Shown: positions 7,926 to 17,300 of the stretch, one piece after another
How positions within the stretch are numbered: the stretch's first letter is position 1
Layout: each line of letters opens with the position of its first letter
NCBI GenBank assembly: GCA_951813625.1
Contig: CATOTS010000050.1
Span: 1-64,000, forward strand
Length of the DNA stretch: 64,000 nt
Source: an uncultured Caldilineaceae bacterium
GTDB taxonomy: Bacteria > Chloroflexota > Anaerolineae > Caldilineales > Caldilineaceae
Direction of reading: 5' to 3'
Made by a program: the position numbers and the translations under genes
Notes under the pieces: model-generated
Seen by the model: the letters and a program-made list of their open reading frames with translations, nothing else
What the model was told of the DNA's origin: nothing
Databases searched by the model: none

Positions 7926-9539
7926 TCAGTGCGGTCTCGTTTGCGGCGGCCCTGTGTCGACGGAAAAAGCGAGGGCGTCGAAGTTTCGGCGCACCAGGTC
8001 GAAGCGCAGGCCGGCGTTTTCGGGATCGTCCCACAGGTTTTTGAACTCGCCCGGATCCTCCTGCAGGTCGTAGAGTTCCCCTTGTTCGTGACCGTGATAG
8101 ACGACGACTTTGTAGCGTTCGGTGCGGTACATCGTGGCGAAGCTGCCTTCGTAGTCGTCGCGGCCGGGCGCGTCGGGATTCAGGGCGCGGTAGTATTCGC
8201 AGCGGACGAAGTCACGATGTTGATGCAGGTCAGCCTGCCCTTGCAGTATGGGTAGCAGCGACCGTCCCTGCATACCGTGCGGGAGGGGCAGCTCAGCCAG
8301 CTCGAGGATGGTGGGCGCAATGTCGATCAACTCCACCAGTGCGTTGCTGACGAGGCCGACAGCTGGTTCGGATTCTTCTGCCTCGGGGGCTGGAGGCAGG
8401 GTGGGTTCGGGGTCATTCTCTGCGGCAGCGGGGGACTCGTTGTCGCCTGCGGGATCTTCCCCGTCGATCGCGGATGACACATCCTCTCCCGTGGGATCTT
8501 TCTCGCCGGCTGCGGGGGACACGTTGTCACCCGCGGGCTCATCGGGCGCCGTCTCAGCGGGGGCGGGGAAGCGGCCCGGCCAGCTGATGATGAGGGGCAC
8601 GCGCACCAAGCCTTCATAGAAGCGGCAGCCTTTCAAGAGGAGGCCATGGTCGCCGAGCATCTCGCCGTGATCGCTGGTGAAGATGAAGACCGTATTCTCT
8701 CGCTGCCCGGTTTCTTCCAGTGCATCGAGCAGGCGGCCGACATTCTCGTCGATCAGCTCGATCATGGCGTAGTAGGCGGCGATGACCTCGCTGGCACTGA
8801 ACTCTTCGGGCGGGCGGGCGGTATTCTGAAAATCTCCGGGAATCGCCCTCTGCGCGGTCAGGTCGGATTCGCGGAAGAGCGGCGGCGGCATTTGGGCGGG
8901 ATTGTAGCGGTCGAGATATTCCTGCGGGGGATCGAAGGGCGCGTGCGGGTCGAAGACGTTTACGCTCATCAGCCAGGGGCCTTTGCGCCGCTTTTCCGAA
9001 ATGAAGTCGATGGCGCGGTCTGTGCACCAGGTAGTCTGGTGCAGGTCGGGCGGGATAGTGGCCGGGTCTTCGCGCAGGTCTCGCAGTGCGTAGCCCTGGG
9101 CAGCGAGCCAATCGGCGTAGGCGTGGCCGGAGGGGTAGCGGTCTTGCGGATCGTGGCTCCAGTGGAATACGCGGTAGCCATCTTCGTGCGGGCGGGGTTC
9201 TTCACGCCCGTGGGCGCCGGCGAGGTGAAACTTTCCACTCAGGCCGCAGTCATAGCCTTTGTCGGCCAGGAGTTTGGTTACCAGCGGCGCGCCTTCGCCC
9301 CATTCCTCGTTGCCGTTCATGCAGCCGCGCACGTTGCCGGGGTAGCGGCCGGTCAGGAAGCTGGCGCGGCTTGGTGTGCAGATTGGGCTCTGGCAGAAGG
9401 CGTGGGTAAAGGCGACCCCTTCGGCGGCCAGACGATCCAGGTTGGGTGTACGGATATGGGGATTGCCGAGGGCCTGCACGGTGTCGAAGCGCTGTTGATC
9501 GGTACAGAACCATAGAAAGTTGGGGCCGTTTTGGGCCAT
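7926..9539 (-). CDS. Type I sulfatase with acidic repeat insertion
   Basis: This is a 537-residue arylsulfatase-superfamily enzyme. The N-terminal metal-binding start is NFLWFCTDQQRFDT (D14), followed by HIRTPNLDRLAAEGV and the maturation motif C54-T-P-S-R58, in which the Cys is converted to formylglycine. VFIFTSDHGEMLGDHGLLLKG carries the second metal site. No signal peptide is seen, so the enzyme is probably cytosolic. Residues about 335-395 are an unusual Asp/Glu/Pro/Ala/Ser-rich insertion of about 14-residue imperfect repeats just after the ISWPGRFP stretch. The C-terminal domain continues normally (LPHGMQGRSLLPIL, YRTERYKVVVY). The gene is convergent with the DapA-like gene. The natural sulfate ester is unknown. 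Confidence 0.9.
   Translation of the reverse strand: MAQNGPNFLWFCTDQQRFDTVQALGNPHIRTPNLDRLAAEGVAFTHAFCQSPICTPSRASFLTGRYPGNVRGCMNGNEEWGEGAPLVTKLLADKGYDCGLSGKFHLAGAHGREEPRPHEDGYRVFHWSHDPQDRYPSGHAYADWLAAQGYALRDLREDPATIPPDLHQTTWCTDRAIDFISEKRRKGPWLMSVNVFDPHAPFDPPQEYLDRYNPAQMPPPLFRESDLTAQRAIPGDFQNTARPPEEFSASEVIAAYYAMIELIDENVGRLLDALEETGQRENTVFIFTSDHGEMLGDHGLLLKGCRFYEGLVRVPLIISWPGRFPAPAETAPDEPAGDNVSPAAGEKDPTGEDVSSAIDGEDPAGDNESPAAAENDPEPTLPPAPEAEESEPAVGLVSNALVELIDIAPTILELAELPLPHGMQGRSLLPILQGQADLHQHRDFVRCEYYRALNPDAPGRDDYEGSFATMYRTERYKVVVYHGHEQGELYDLQEDPGEFKNLWDDPENAGLRFDLVRRNFDALAFSVDTGPPQTRPH
8398..8560. repeat. Imperfect in-frame repeat inside the sulfatase gene
   Basis: This segment encodes about three degenerate copies of a 14-15-residue unit built on D-P-(A/T)-G-(D/E)-x-x-S-(P/S)-A. 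Related DNA words (GGGGGAC.CGTTGTC, GGGATCTT) recur every 40-50 nt. It lengthens one surface loop of the sulfatase. Confidence 0.6.
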
Positions 9540-9645
9540 AACGGGCTCTCCGTCACAGTTGCGATTTGCGTTCCTTCTGCGTTAATTGTCGCGTTAGCGC
9601 ATTTCAGCTGCGCTGCCGTTCGTCCCGGAATCCTTACAACAGCCT

Positions 9646-10209
9646 TCATTCACTTTGCGAGGGTATGCCGAAGACTCTGATATCGCGCCAAGCTACCCAG
9701 CTGGGACTGTCACGCGTCAGGACCAGCGCCTGTTCGATCTCGCGCGGCGGAAGAATTGGCAGTTCGAGGGTCTGTCCGTCTTCGGTGAAGATGTCGGCGA
9801 AGCGGGTGTGAAACGTCCAGACGCCCGATCCGTTTTCGAGCCAAATTTCGTGGGTCGTTGGGCCGGCAGGGGCCTGGGTGACAACCAGCTCCATTCTATC
9901 GACCGTGTAGGTGTCGTCCAGGAGCACTTGGATCCAATGTGACGGGGCGCCGCCGGCGCTCCACATTGTTTCCTCGTCGCCGTCGAATGCCAAGTGGGCA
10001 AGTTCGTTGTGGTTGGAAGCGCGTGCGGCGCCTGATGGGGCGACATTCGGACTCGATTCCGGCGCTGGCGCTGCCACCGCCTGCATTTCGGCGAGGCGCT
10101 GTGTGAGAATGGAATCAGCAGTTAGTGAAAAGGGGCGGGGGGTGAGTGTACAGGCCGCGACAGCGAACAGGCCTACCAGGCTGATTGTCAATAATCTGAT
10201 AATTCTCAT
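9646..10209 (-). CDS. Lipoprotein with discoidin (F5/8 type C)-like domain
   Basis: This 187-residue protein has a clear lipoprotein signal: MRIIRLLTISLVGLFAVAAC with lipobox VAAC and lipidated C20. After a Ser/Ala/Pro-rich linker, residues about 65-185 read as an F5/8 C beta-sandwich: ASNHNELAHLAFDGDEETMWSAG, SHWIQVLLDDTYTVDRMELV and the final WVAWRDIRVFG. Such domains bind carbohydrate or surface ligands, so a cell-surface glycan-binding role is likely. It is on the same strand as the envelope glycosyltransferase run and may be its last gene, after a 213-nt gap in which I see nothing specific. Confidence 0.82.
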   Translation of the reverse strand: MRIIRLLTISLVGLFAVAACTLTPRPFSLTADSILTQRLAEMQAVAAPAPESSPNVAPSGAARASNHNELAHLAFDGDEETMWSAGGAPSHWIQVLLDDTYTVDRMELVVTQAPAGPTTHEIWLENGSGVWTFHTRFADIFTEDGQTLELPILPPREIEQALVLTRDSPSWVAWRDIRVFGIPSQSE

Positions 10210-10422
10210 CTGCCGTCATCCTTTCCGGTAGTCTCCAGACCCGAATGCGGGAGGTCTTGATGTGCGCCCGGTGGAGGTTTGTTTCCGGCGAAACTGTCAT
10301 TAGAGAGGCGATGACGGCGTCGAAGGAAGGTCTCCACAAGGTTTCTTTCGCTACGGGCGTTTTCGTGATTGGGTGAGGGGGCACAGGGAGGTCTCCGAGT
10401 GGCCGGTGGCCTGGCTGGCGCG

Positions 10423-12306
10423 TCACGACTGCAGGTGGTACACGATGAAACGCGGCCGCGGGGCGTCGTCTATGATTGTCTCGCCGCCGGGATAGAGGTC
10501 CTTAAGGCGGTTGATCTCTTCAGCATAAGCCCCGACGAGCAGGTAGGTGACCGGCCCTTCGTGGACCTTTTCGAGGTCAAATGTACCGAATTCGCGCGAG
10601 CGATCCATCCCCTGACTACGGGGGTGAAGAAAGCGGACGCTTTCATAGTTAAAGCTCCATCTGCCCGAGTAGAAATAGATCGTGCCCGGGTTTTGAAACG
10701 AGTGTGCAGCTGCCAGGGCGTCGACGTGATCGGGGACGAAGGCAAATCTGACGGTCGGACTTTGCGCCAGCTCACCAAAATAGTATCTCACGTTCCAAAC
10801 GCTGCTGACGATCAGTGTTAAGGCGACGCCTGCCAATGCGACATTGCGGCCTTCTATCCCAAATTTGCGTTTGACAAGACCGACGATAGCGGTGGCGCCA
10901 ATCGCGGCCAGTCCGATAATAAATGGGAGAGCCGCGATGCTGCGCCTCAAGGTCCCGGACTCGGGAAGGGCAAAGACCTGCGCCAGCATAGCCAGGATCA
11001 CAACCAGTGCGGCGAGCAGGTAGGGCGGGCTTCTCCACTTCCTGATCGACAAGGCAAGCCCGAGGTAGGCCAGCGCCGCGATTCCCAGGTCAAGCGGGCT
11101 TGCGCCGCCGGAGCCGTCGACGCCATCCGACTTCAGCTTCCTGGCGAGGATGGTCAATGACTCCCATACGCGCGTGGCGAAGAAGTAGGCCTTGTCCGCG
11201 GCATCTCCGGCCTGCGGGTACTGGTTCGAGCGGAAGACTGACGCCATGCTCGTGCGGTGCATGTAGACATCCCAGTTGTCCGACAGGAAGAGGAGGAAGG
11301 GAGTCGAGACAATCAGCGTCCCTAACGCGTAGAAAGCCAAATAGACAAGAGTGTCTGCGATCCTATCTCGCCTGAGAAAGAGGAAGACCGCGAGAGTCCC
11401 GGCAACAGCGGCGAAGAAGGCGGGGAAAGCGAGGTAAGTGTAGGGTACGAGACCCAAAACGGCACCTGCAGCCAGCCAGCGCGAGTGACTCTGCGTGCGC
11501 ATCGCCCACAAGAGGGCTGCACCGGCGGCTGCGGCAACAAGAGAAAGCGCCACCAGTTGATAGCCCATGCGGCTGAAGTGCAGGTGCCAGTAGCTAACCG
11601 TCAGGACGGAGGCCCCTATCAGGGCGACCCAGCGCCCGAAGCCCAGTCGGAGGAGCAGATGGGTTGCGGGGACAGCGGCGATCCCGAAGAGCGCCATTGA
11701 CAAACGAACGGAGAAGATGGAGGCGTCGAGGAGCCAGACAGTGAGAGCAGTCAGGTAGATGGGCCCGGTCATGTTTCCCAGCGCACCGGGCGTGTAAACG
11801 CCAATCCAGCCATCATTGAGGATGCGCAGGGCGTCCATCCCGTTCCAGGCTTCATCCCCATTGAATCCGTCTGGTATGTCGACTAAGCGGTAGATTCGCA
11901 AAAAGGCTGCAAGCACGGTCAGGAGAAGGACTGCGAGCAGCTCCCAGCGGTTGCGCCGCGTCCACGTGCGCAGGAAGGCCCTGTTCCACTGCCATTGCGG
12001 CGCGGGGGTGTCCCAGAAAACGCCGATTGCCCGGGGTTTCCGGCGCGCTCCTGATTTCGCATGGGATCCAGGAACAGCGGTCGCGGGGCGGGTTGCTCTG
12101 GCGGGGCGGCTGACACTCGGTTGCGGAGATTCCGGCGGCGCGGGCTCCCCGAGGGGACCGCCGCAGTCGTCGCAGAATTGAAAGGCGCCATGATTTTTGG
12201 CGTTGCACGCGGGGCAGGTGCGTGACAGCGGAAGGCCACAAGAACCACAGAAGTCGGCCGTATCACGATTGCGGTATTCGCAGTTGAAACAGAGGGTAAA
12301 CTGCAT
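10423..12306 (-). CDS. Zinc-ribbon GT39 (PMT/ArnT-type) membrane glycosyltransferase, copy 1
   Basis: This is a 627-residue polytopic protein. The N-terminus carries two treble-clef/zinc-ribbon pairs (C6-C9/C20-C23 and C31-C34/C45-C48), followed by a basic Pro/Arg-rich linker. TM1 (about 122-138) is followed by RIYRLVDIPDGFNGDEAW, where D151-E152 matches the first-loop acidic motif of GT-C enzymes such as protein mannosyltransferase and ArnT. About 11-12 hydrophobic helices follow. An extracytoplasmic C-terminal domain (about 500-627) contains NPGTIYFYSGRWSFNYESVR. GT39 enzymes transfer sugar from a polyprenyl-phosphate donor on the outer face of the membrane. The protein is clearly paralogous to the next gene upstream (12371-14296). 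Acceptor unknown. Confidence 0.82.
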   Translation of the reverse strand: MQFTLCFNCEYRNRDTADFCGSCGLPLSRTCPACNAKNHGAFQFCDDCGGPLGEPAPPESPQPSVSRPARATRPATAVPGSHAKSGARRKPRAIGVFWDTPAPQWQWNRAFLRTWTRRNRWELLAVLLLTVLAAFLRIYRLVDIPDGFNGDEAWNGMDALRILNDGWIGVYTPGALGNMTGPIYLTALTVWLLDASIFSVRLSMALFGIAAVPATHLLLRLGFGRWVALIGASVLTVSYWHLHFSRMGYQLVALSLVAAAAGAALLWAMRTQSHSRWLAAGAVLGLVPYTYLAFPAFFAAVAGTLAVFLFLRRDRIADTLVYLAFYALGTLIVSTPFLLFLSDNWDVYMHRTSMASVFRSNQYPQAGDAADKAYFFATRVWESLTILARKLKSDGVDGSGGASPLDLGIAALAYLGLALSIRKWRSPPYLLAALVVILAMLAQVFALPESGTLRRSIAALPFIIGLAAIGATAIVGLVKRKFGIEGRNVALAGVALTLIVSSVWNVRYYFGELAQSPTVRFAFVPDHVDALAAAHSFQNPGTIYFYSGRWSFNYESVRFLHPRSQGMDRSREFGTFDLEKVHEGPVTYLLVGAYAEEINRLKDLYPGGETIIDDAPRPRFIVYHLQS

Positions 12307-12370
12307 CGCGGCTTTCTGAATTGCAGGTTGGTCTCAGCGTGAAAGCCAACCCAGGTGGTGGCGAACTCGG

Positions 12371-14296
12371 TCAGGAGTTGAGGTGATAGACGATGAAGCG
12401 GGGGCGAGGATCGCTATCGACGATGACGTCGCCGCCGGGATATAGTTGCTGGAGCCGGTCAATTTCCTGGGCATAGTGCCCTATCAGCACATAGGTAACA
12501 GGGCCGTCATCCACTTTTGTGAGGTCAAAGGTGCCAAACTCCTCCGAACGGTCGGTTCCGGGACTATCAGGGTAAAGGAAACGAATCGATTCATAGTCGA
12601 AGGCCCAACGACTTGAATAGAAATAGATGGTGCCCGGGTCGTCGAAGGCGTGGGCCGATTCCAGGGCTTTGACGTGGTCCGGGGCGAAGGCCCAATCCAA
12701 CTGGCGGCTTTGCGCCAGTTCATCGAAGTAGTATTGCAGGTTCCAGAAGGAGCCGGCAATCAGAACAAGAGTGAGGGTACCGACGGCGGCAAACCGTCCG
12801 CTTTGTCCGAAGGCGGCGCGAATGACGTTGACGATGCTGACGACCCCGACCCCAGCCAGCCCGAACACCCAGGGGATGGCGGTGATGCTGCGCCTCAACG
12901 TGCCAGTGGAGGGGTCGGTTACGATCAGTACGGACAGGGCGCCGAGGACCGCGAGCAGGGCCAGAAGATAGGGAGGGCTGCGCCACTTCCAGACTGAGAC
13001 GGCAAGCCCGACGTATGCGAGGATTGCGATTCCCATATCTACTGCGCCTTTGCCGCCGGAACCGTCGGTTCCGTCGACCCTCGGGTTGCGCATGAATAGC
13101 GTCAGGGAGTCCCATGTGCGCTGCGCGAGAAAACTGGCTTGCTCGGAAAGCGCCTCGTCTTGTGGAAACTCGTGCGAGCGGAAAACCCACACTTGACCCA
13201 TGCGTCCCGTTTGTACGGTCGGCGAGGAAACAGTTGTGGAAATGACCGGGATCAGCACGACAAACAGACCGATTGAAAAGAGGGCAAGCGATAGCAGAGT
13301 GGGTTTCAATTGGTCCCTCTGTAGAAAGAGGTAGACTGCCAGGACAGCGAGTGTGGCGATAAAGAAGCTGGGATAGGCGAAGTAGGTGTATGGGGCAAGG
13401 CCCAGCAGGCCTCCCGCAACCGGCCATGCGAGGCGACTGCGTGAACGCATCGCAATGATAAGAGCGGCCGCGGCCACTGTGCAGGCAAAGGGCAGAGCGA
13501 CCACGGGAAAAGTAACTCTGCTCATATGCAGGTGCCAGTGACTTACTGCCAGCGCGGCTGTGGCGAATGACGCGGCCAAGCGACCGAAGCCAATCCTGAA
13601 CAACAGGTAAGTCACGGGAATGGTAGCGATACCGAAGATTGCCATAGAAAGGCGGACCGTAAAGATGGAAGCGTCAAGGAACAGAAGGAGCAGTGCTGTG
13701 ACGTAAAAGGTGCCGGCCGCCTGTCCCAGTGCGCTGCCGCTGTGGATGCCGATCCACCCTTCCTGCAGGATGCGTTGCGCCTCCAGCCCGCTCCAGGCTT
13801 CGTCGCCGTGGAAACCGGAAGGATAGTCGGCCAATCGGTAGATGCGCAGGAAGGCGGCGATTGCGGTGAGCACGATGACCGCCAATAGTTCCCAGCGGTA
13901 GCGGAAGGCCCACTCTTTCAGAAAGGGCACCGACCAGCGCCATTCGATCGCGGGCGAGTCCCAGGTTACGCCGAGCGGCCGCAGGTGGGCGGAAACCCAT
14001 GAGAAGTCAGCTTTGGGCAGGCTGAAGGAGCCACGGAGATTGGGCTTAGTCGAGGTTATGGAGGGTTGGGCGCGGTTGGAAACGGAGGAGGAGGAGGTTG
14101 CAGGAAGGGCGGTCCCGCAGGCATCACAGAACGTGAGGCTGCGGGGGTTTTCTGCGCTGCACTTGGGGCATACGGCAGCCATGCGCAGACCGCAGTGCCC
14201 ACAGAATGTGGCTTCTGCGCGATTCGGCTGTTCGCAGGCGGCACAGCGCTGTAACTCTTGAACTGCGCCGTCTGCAACAAGTTCACCTGGAGGCAT
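12371..14296 (-). CDS. Zinc-ribbon GT39 membrane glycosyltransferase, copy 2
   Basis: This 641-residue paralogue has the same architecture as the gene at 10423. Two zinc ribbons (C18-C21/C32-C35, C43-C46/C57-C60) and a Ser/Pro linker precede TM1 (about 136-152). The acidic GT-C motif is D165-E166 in GFHGDEAWSGLEA, followed by many TM helices and the same C-terminal module (DPGTIYFYSSRWAFDYESIR, GPVTYVLIGHYAQEI, RPRFIVYHL). The two copies are 64 nt apart and look like an old tandem duplication. The N-terminus should be cytosolic, placing the zinc ribbons opposite the catalytic loop. Confidence 0.82.
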   Translation of the reverse strand: MPPGELVADGAVQELQRCAACEQPNRAEATFCGHCGLRMAAVCPKCSAENPRSLTFCDACGTALPATSSSSVSNRAQPSITSTKPNLRGSFSLPKADFSWVSAHLRPLGVTWDSPAIEWRWSVPFLKEWAFRYRWELLAVIVLTAIAAFLRIYRLADYPSGFHGDEAWSGLEAQRILQEGWIGIHSGSALGQAAGTFYVTALLLLFLDASIFTVRLSMAIFGIATIPVTYLLFRIGFGRLAASFATAALAVSHWHLHMSRVTFPVVALPFACTVAAAALIIAMRSRSRLAWPVAGGLLGLAPYTYFAYPSFFIATLAVLAVYLFLQRDQLKPTLLSLALFSIGLFVVLIPVISTTVSSPTVQTGRMGQVWVFRSHEFPQDEALSEQASFLAQRTWDSLTLFMRNPRVDGTDGSGGKGAVDMGIAILAYVGLAVSVWKWRSPPYLLALLAVLGALSVLIVTDPSTGTLRRSITAIPWVFGLAGVGVVSIVNVIRAAFGQSGRFAAVGTLTLVLIAGSFWNLQYYFDELAQSRQLDWAFAPDHVKALESAHAFDDPGTIYFYSSRWAFDYESIRFLYPDSPGTDRSEEFGTFDLTKVDDGPVTYVLIGHYAQEIDRLQQLYPGGDVIVDSDPRPRFIVYHLNS

Positions 14297-14311
14297 TGCC
14301 GGAAATGTTCC

Positions 14312-17300
14312 TTATCCGCTTCCGAAGATGAGAATGCGATTGTTGTCGGCGTCGACGACAAGGATTTCGCCGGTCAAGGGGTCGATGGCGATGCCGGTCG
14401 GCTTGGCGAAACGATTGAGTTCGCTGCCGTACCTGCCGAAGCTGGCGCGCACGATGCCGTCGGCGGAGATCACGAAGACCTGGGCGAACTGTGGATCGGT
14501 GGCGTAGACCGTGCCGTCGCCTGCTGCGGCCAGATAGGGCTTGTCCCAGACGAGATCGCTATCCCAGGTGGGCATTGGCCACTCGGAGAGCGCTTGCAGG
14601 TCGGAGGACAGGACCTGGATGCGGCGGTTCCAGGCATCGCTGACGAGGACCAGGCCGGTTGTTGGGTGAACGGCGACATCGACGGGTTCGTCGAAGTACC
14701 CGAGCAGGATGCCGCCGCCACCGACCTGCCGTACGAACTCCCCGGTGGGGGTAAACTCAAGAATGCGCTTGTTTCCGGTGTCGGCGACAAGCAGATTGCC
14801 AGACGGGTGGATTGCCAGGCCGCGCGGCCCGAAGAGGACGAAGGGGTCGGCGTTCTCGCCGCTGACCGTGCCGAAAAAGCCCCACTTGCGCAGGAAGTTG
14901 CCCGTGCTGTCGAAGGCCTGAATGCGCCCGTTCCAAGTATCGGAGACGAAAATCGTGCCGTCGGCCGCGACGGCAATGCCCCACGGTTCGCGGAATTGGC
15001 CGTCGCCCGTTTCCAGAGGGCCGGCGCCATCCGGATCGAGGCAGCCGGTGCCGACTTCGTCGGAGAGGAAGCAGGTGCTACCGAAAGCGAGGGCAAGCGA
15101 GCCGTCGGCGTTGAGGACGATCACGCGATTGTTGCCGGTATCCAGGATATAGCGGCGGGAATCGGGTCCCACGGTGATTGCCCGCGGGGCGGTCAACGGC
15201 ACGCCGGCGAATTCGCCGCTGTAAAGGCCGCTGGCGGTGCGTTCGATCTCCGAGTAGGTGAAGGTTGGGTCGATGCCTGCCGTGGGGACGACATCGAGAT
15301 CCCAGACGAGATTTGCGATGTCCTTGCGAACGTACATACGAAACTCTTCGACGTGGGGCCATGCCGTTAGCGAGCGGTCAGGGTGGTTGCGGTAGAAGAA
15401 GATCTGCCAAAGTCGATTGCGGCGCTCCGGATCGGTCAATGCGTTCCAGATTTTCACAAAGTCCAACCCGCGATGTTGCTGCTGGTCGCCGTCCCACTCG
15501 CCCTTGTAGCTCTCTTCGGGCCACCAGATGAGACGGTAGGAACGGCTGACGTAGTCTCGCGCCACGTATGGTTCCACCTTGGCGTAATTCTTGTCGCCGA
15601 CGAGGATAATGGGCGCTTCCATAGAGTCGCCGGAAGGGTTGGCGCCGTAGAAGAGGGCGTTGGGGTAGAAGCGCATGTACCAGGTCATCGGCCATGCTAC
15701 GTCATCGTCGTAGGCGACCTGAATCTCACGTTCTCCGACCGTACGCTCGCTGATTTTTTCAATCTCTTCCAGCGCGACTTTCACATCAGGGGAGGCGTGC
15801 GCGTAGACCAGATACTCGGTCGCCATATCGTAGTTCAGGTAGGTAAGCAGATAGGAGAAACGTATTGTGAGGAGAAACAGGAGCGCAGCCGTCACGACTG
15901 CGGTCAGACGGAGCATCTGCCGCCAGCCATAGCGTACGAAAGCGACTACGACCAACGCAATCACTGCGACGCTGGCGACAAGCACTGGGACGAAGCGGGC
16001 GGTCTGCGCCAGGGCATCGAGTTCGCGTCCGCCTTCGGGGAAGGAGCTGAACAACGTAGCGACGATAAACAGAAGTGCGGGCAGCAGCGCGAATACCCAC
16101 CAGCCGTTCGTTTTTCGCAACTCTTCCCAATTGATTCGCCGTACCATACTGGCGCACCACCACGCGCCAATCAACGCCATCGGCTGGGCCATGTGGGTCA
16201 TCAGCCAGGGCATCTTTTCGCCGGCGTAGGAGTAGGCCAGCCAGGCCGCCACCATCCACCAGGCGAAAAAGGCAATGACGTACGGCCGGACCAGAACACT
16301 CGGCTGGGCGGCTCCGGTCGCGCTTGCAGGTGTGGTAGAGACGGGCTCCTCCAAAGAGGAAGACTGCTCGTCTTCCTCCTCTTCCTCCTCGACCGCTTTC
16401 ACCTTACGCCACTTGCGGGCCGCAATCCGCCAAGCGAGCAGTGAAAGGGCGCCCAGGCTGAGAAAGAGGGGGAGAATTTCGTACAGCAGCGATTGGAGCA
16501 GGTAGTAGTACCAGGGCTGGCTGCCGCGCTGCACTTCCTGCTGTGCCAGCCAGTAGCCGAGGCTGCCGACGACGCCGGTCGCCAGTCCATTTACGGCGTT
16601 GGTAAAGAAGGTTGTGAACAGCACTATCTCGATGGCCCAAAACAGTCCCATCAGGGCGGCCCAGTTTCCGAATGTGAGGCTTCGCTCCTGTCCAATCTCA
16701 GCGGCTGGCGCGTCATTCTTGTTGTTGTTCTTAAGGATGATGAACCAGAACATCGCGATCATCACGCTGACCGCGGACATCAGCAGGACGAAAATCGCCG
16801 ATTTTGCCAAGTCCTCGGTGGTCGAGTAGGCGAGCGCGTCCCACCCAAGGAGCAGGTGCCCGAACGGCGCGGTGAAGGGAAGCACGAGGGTAAGGAATAG
16901 GACTGCCAGATCGGAATAGGGGCTGAGGCGGACCGGCTCGCGGGCGCGAAAACGGCGCCAGAGCGCGGCTGCGATCAGGAAGGCGCCGAAAATCGCGCCG
17001 GACATGAATTGGTTCTCTTTGGTTGCGAATCCGAGCGCCATTGCAGCGACGGTCAAATAGAGCCATTTCATCCTGCGATCTTCGACGAAGCGAAAAATGC
17101 CGTACACCCAAATCATCGCGATCAGAACGATGTAGATGTCGTTGCGAATGTAGCGGCTGTGGAAGAGGAGGCTGGGGCTGATGAGCAGCATCAAGCCGGC
17201 GAACAGCGCGCCGAGTCGTCCGAGCCAGCGCCGGTAGAACCAGGCCATGCCGATCGCGGCAATACCGGCCAAGGCGGGCATGACGCGTGATGTGGCGTCA

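Noticed and set aside
8646-9515. Long plus-strand frame opposite the first sulfatase
   Set aside because: It lies wholly antisense to a gene with all sulfatase motifs, and its product resembles nothing.
14258-15370. Long plus-strand frame opposite the Agl23-NHL gene
   Set aside because: Antisense to NHL repeats. High GC and repeated GAC/GTC codons keep the shadow frame open.
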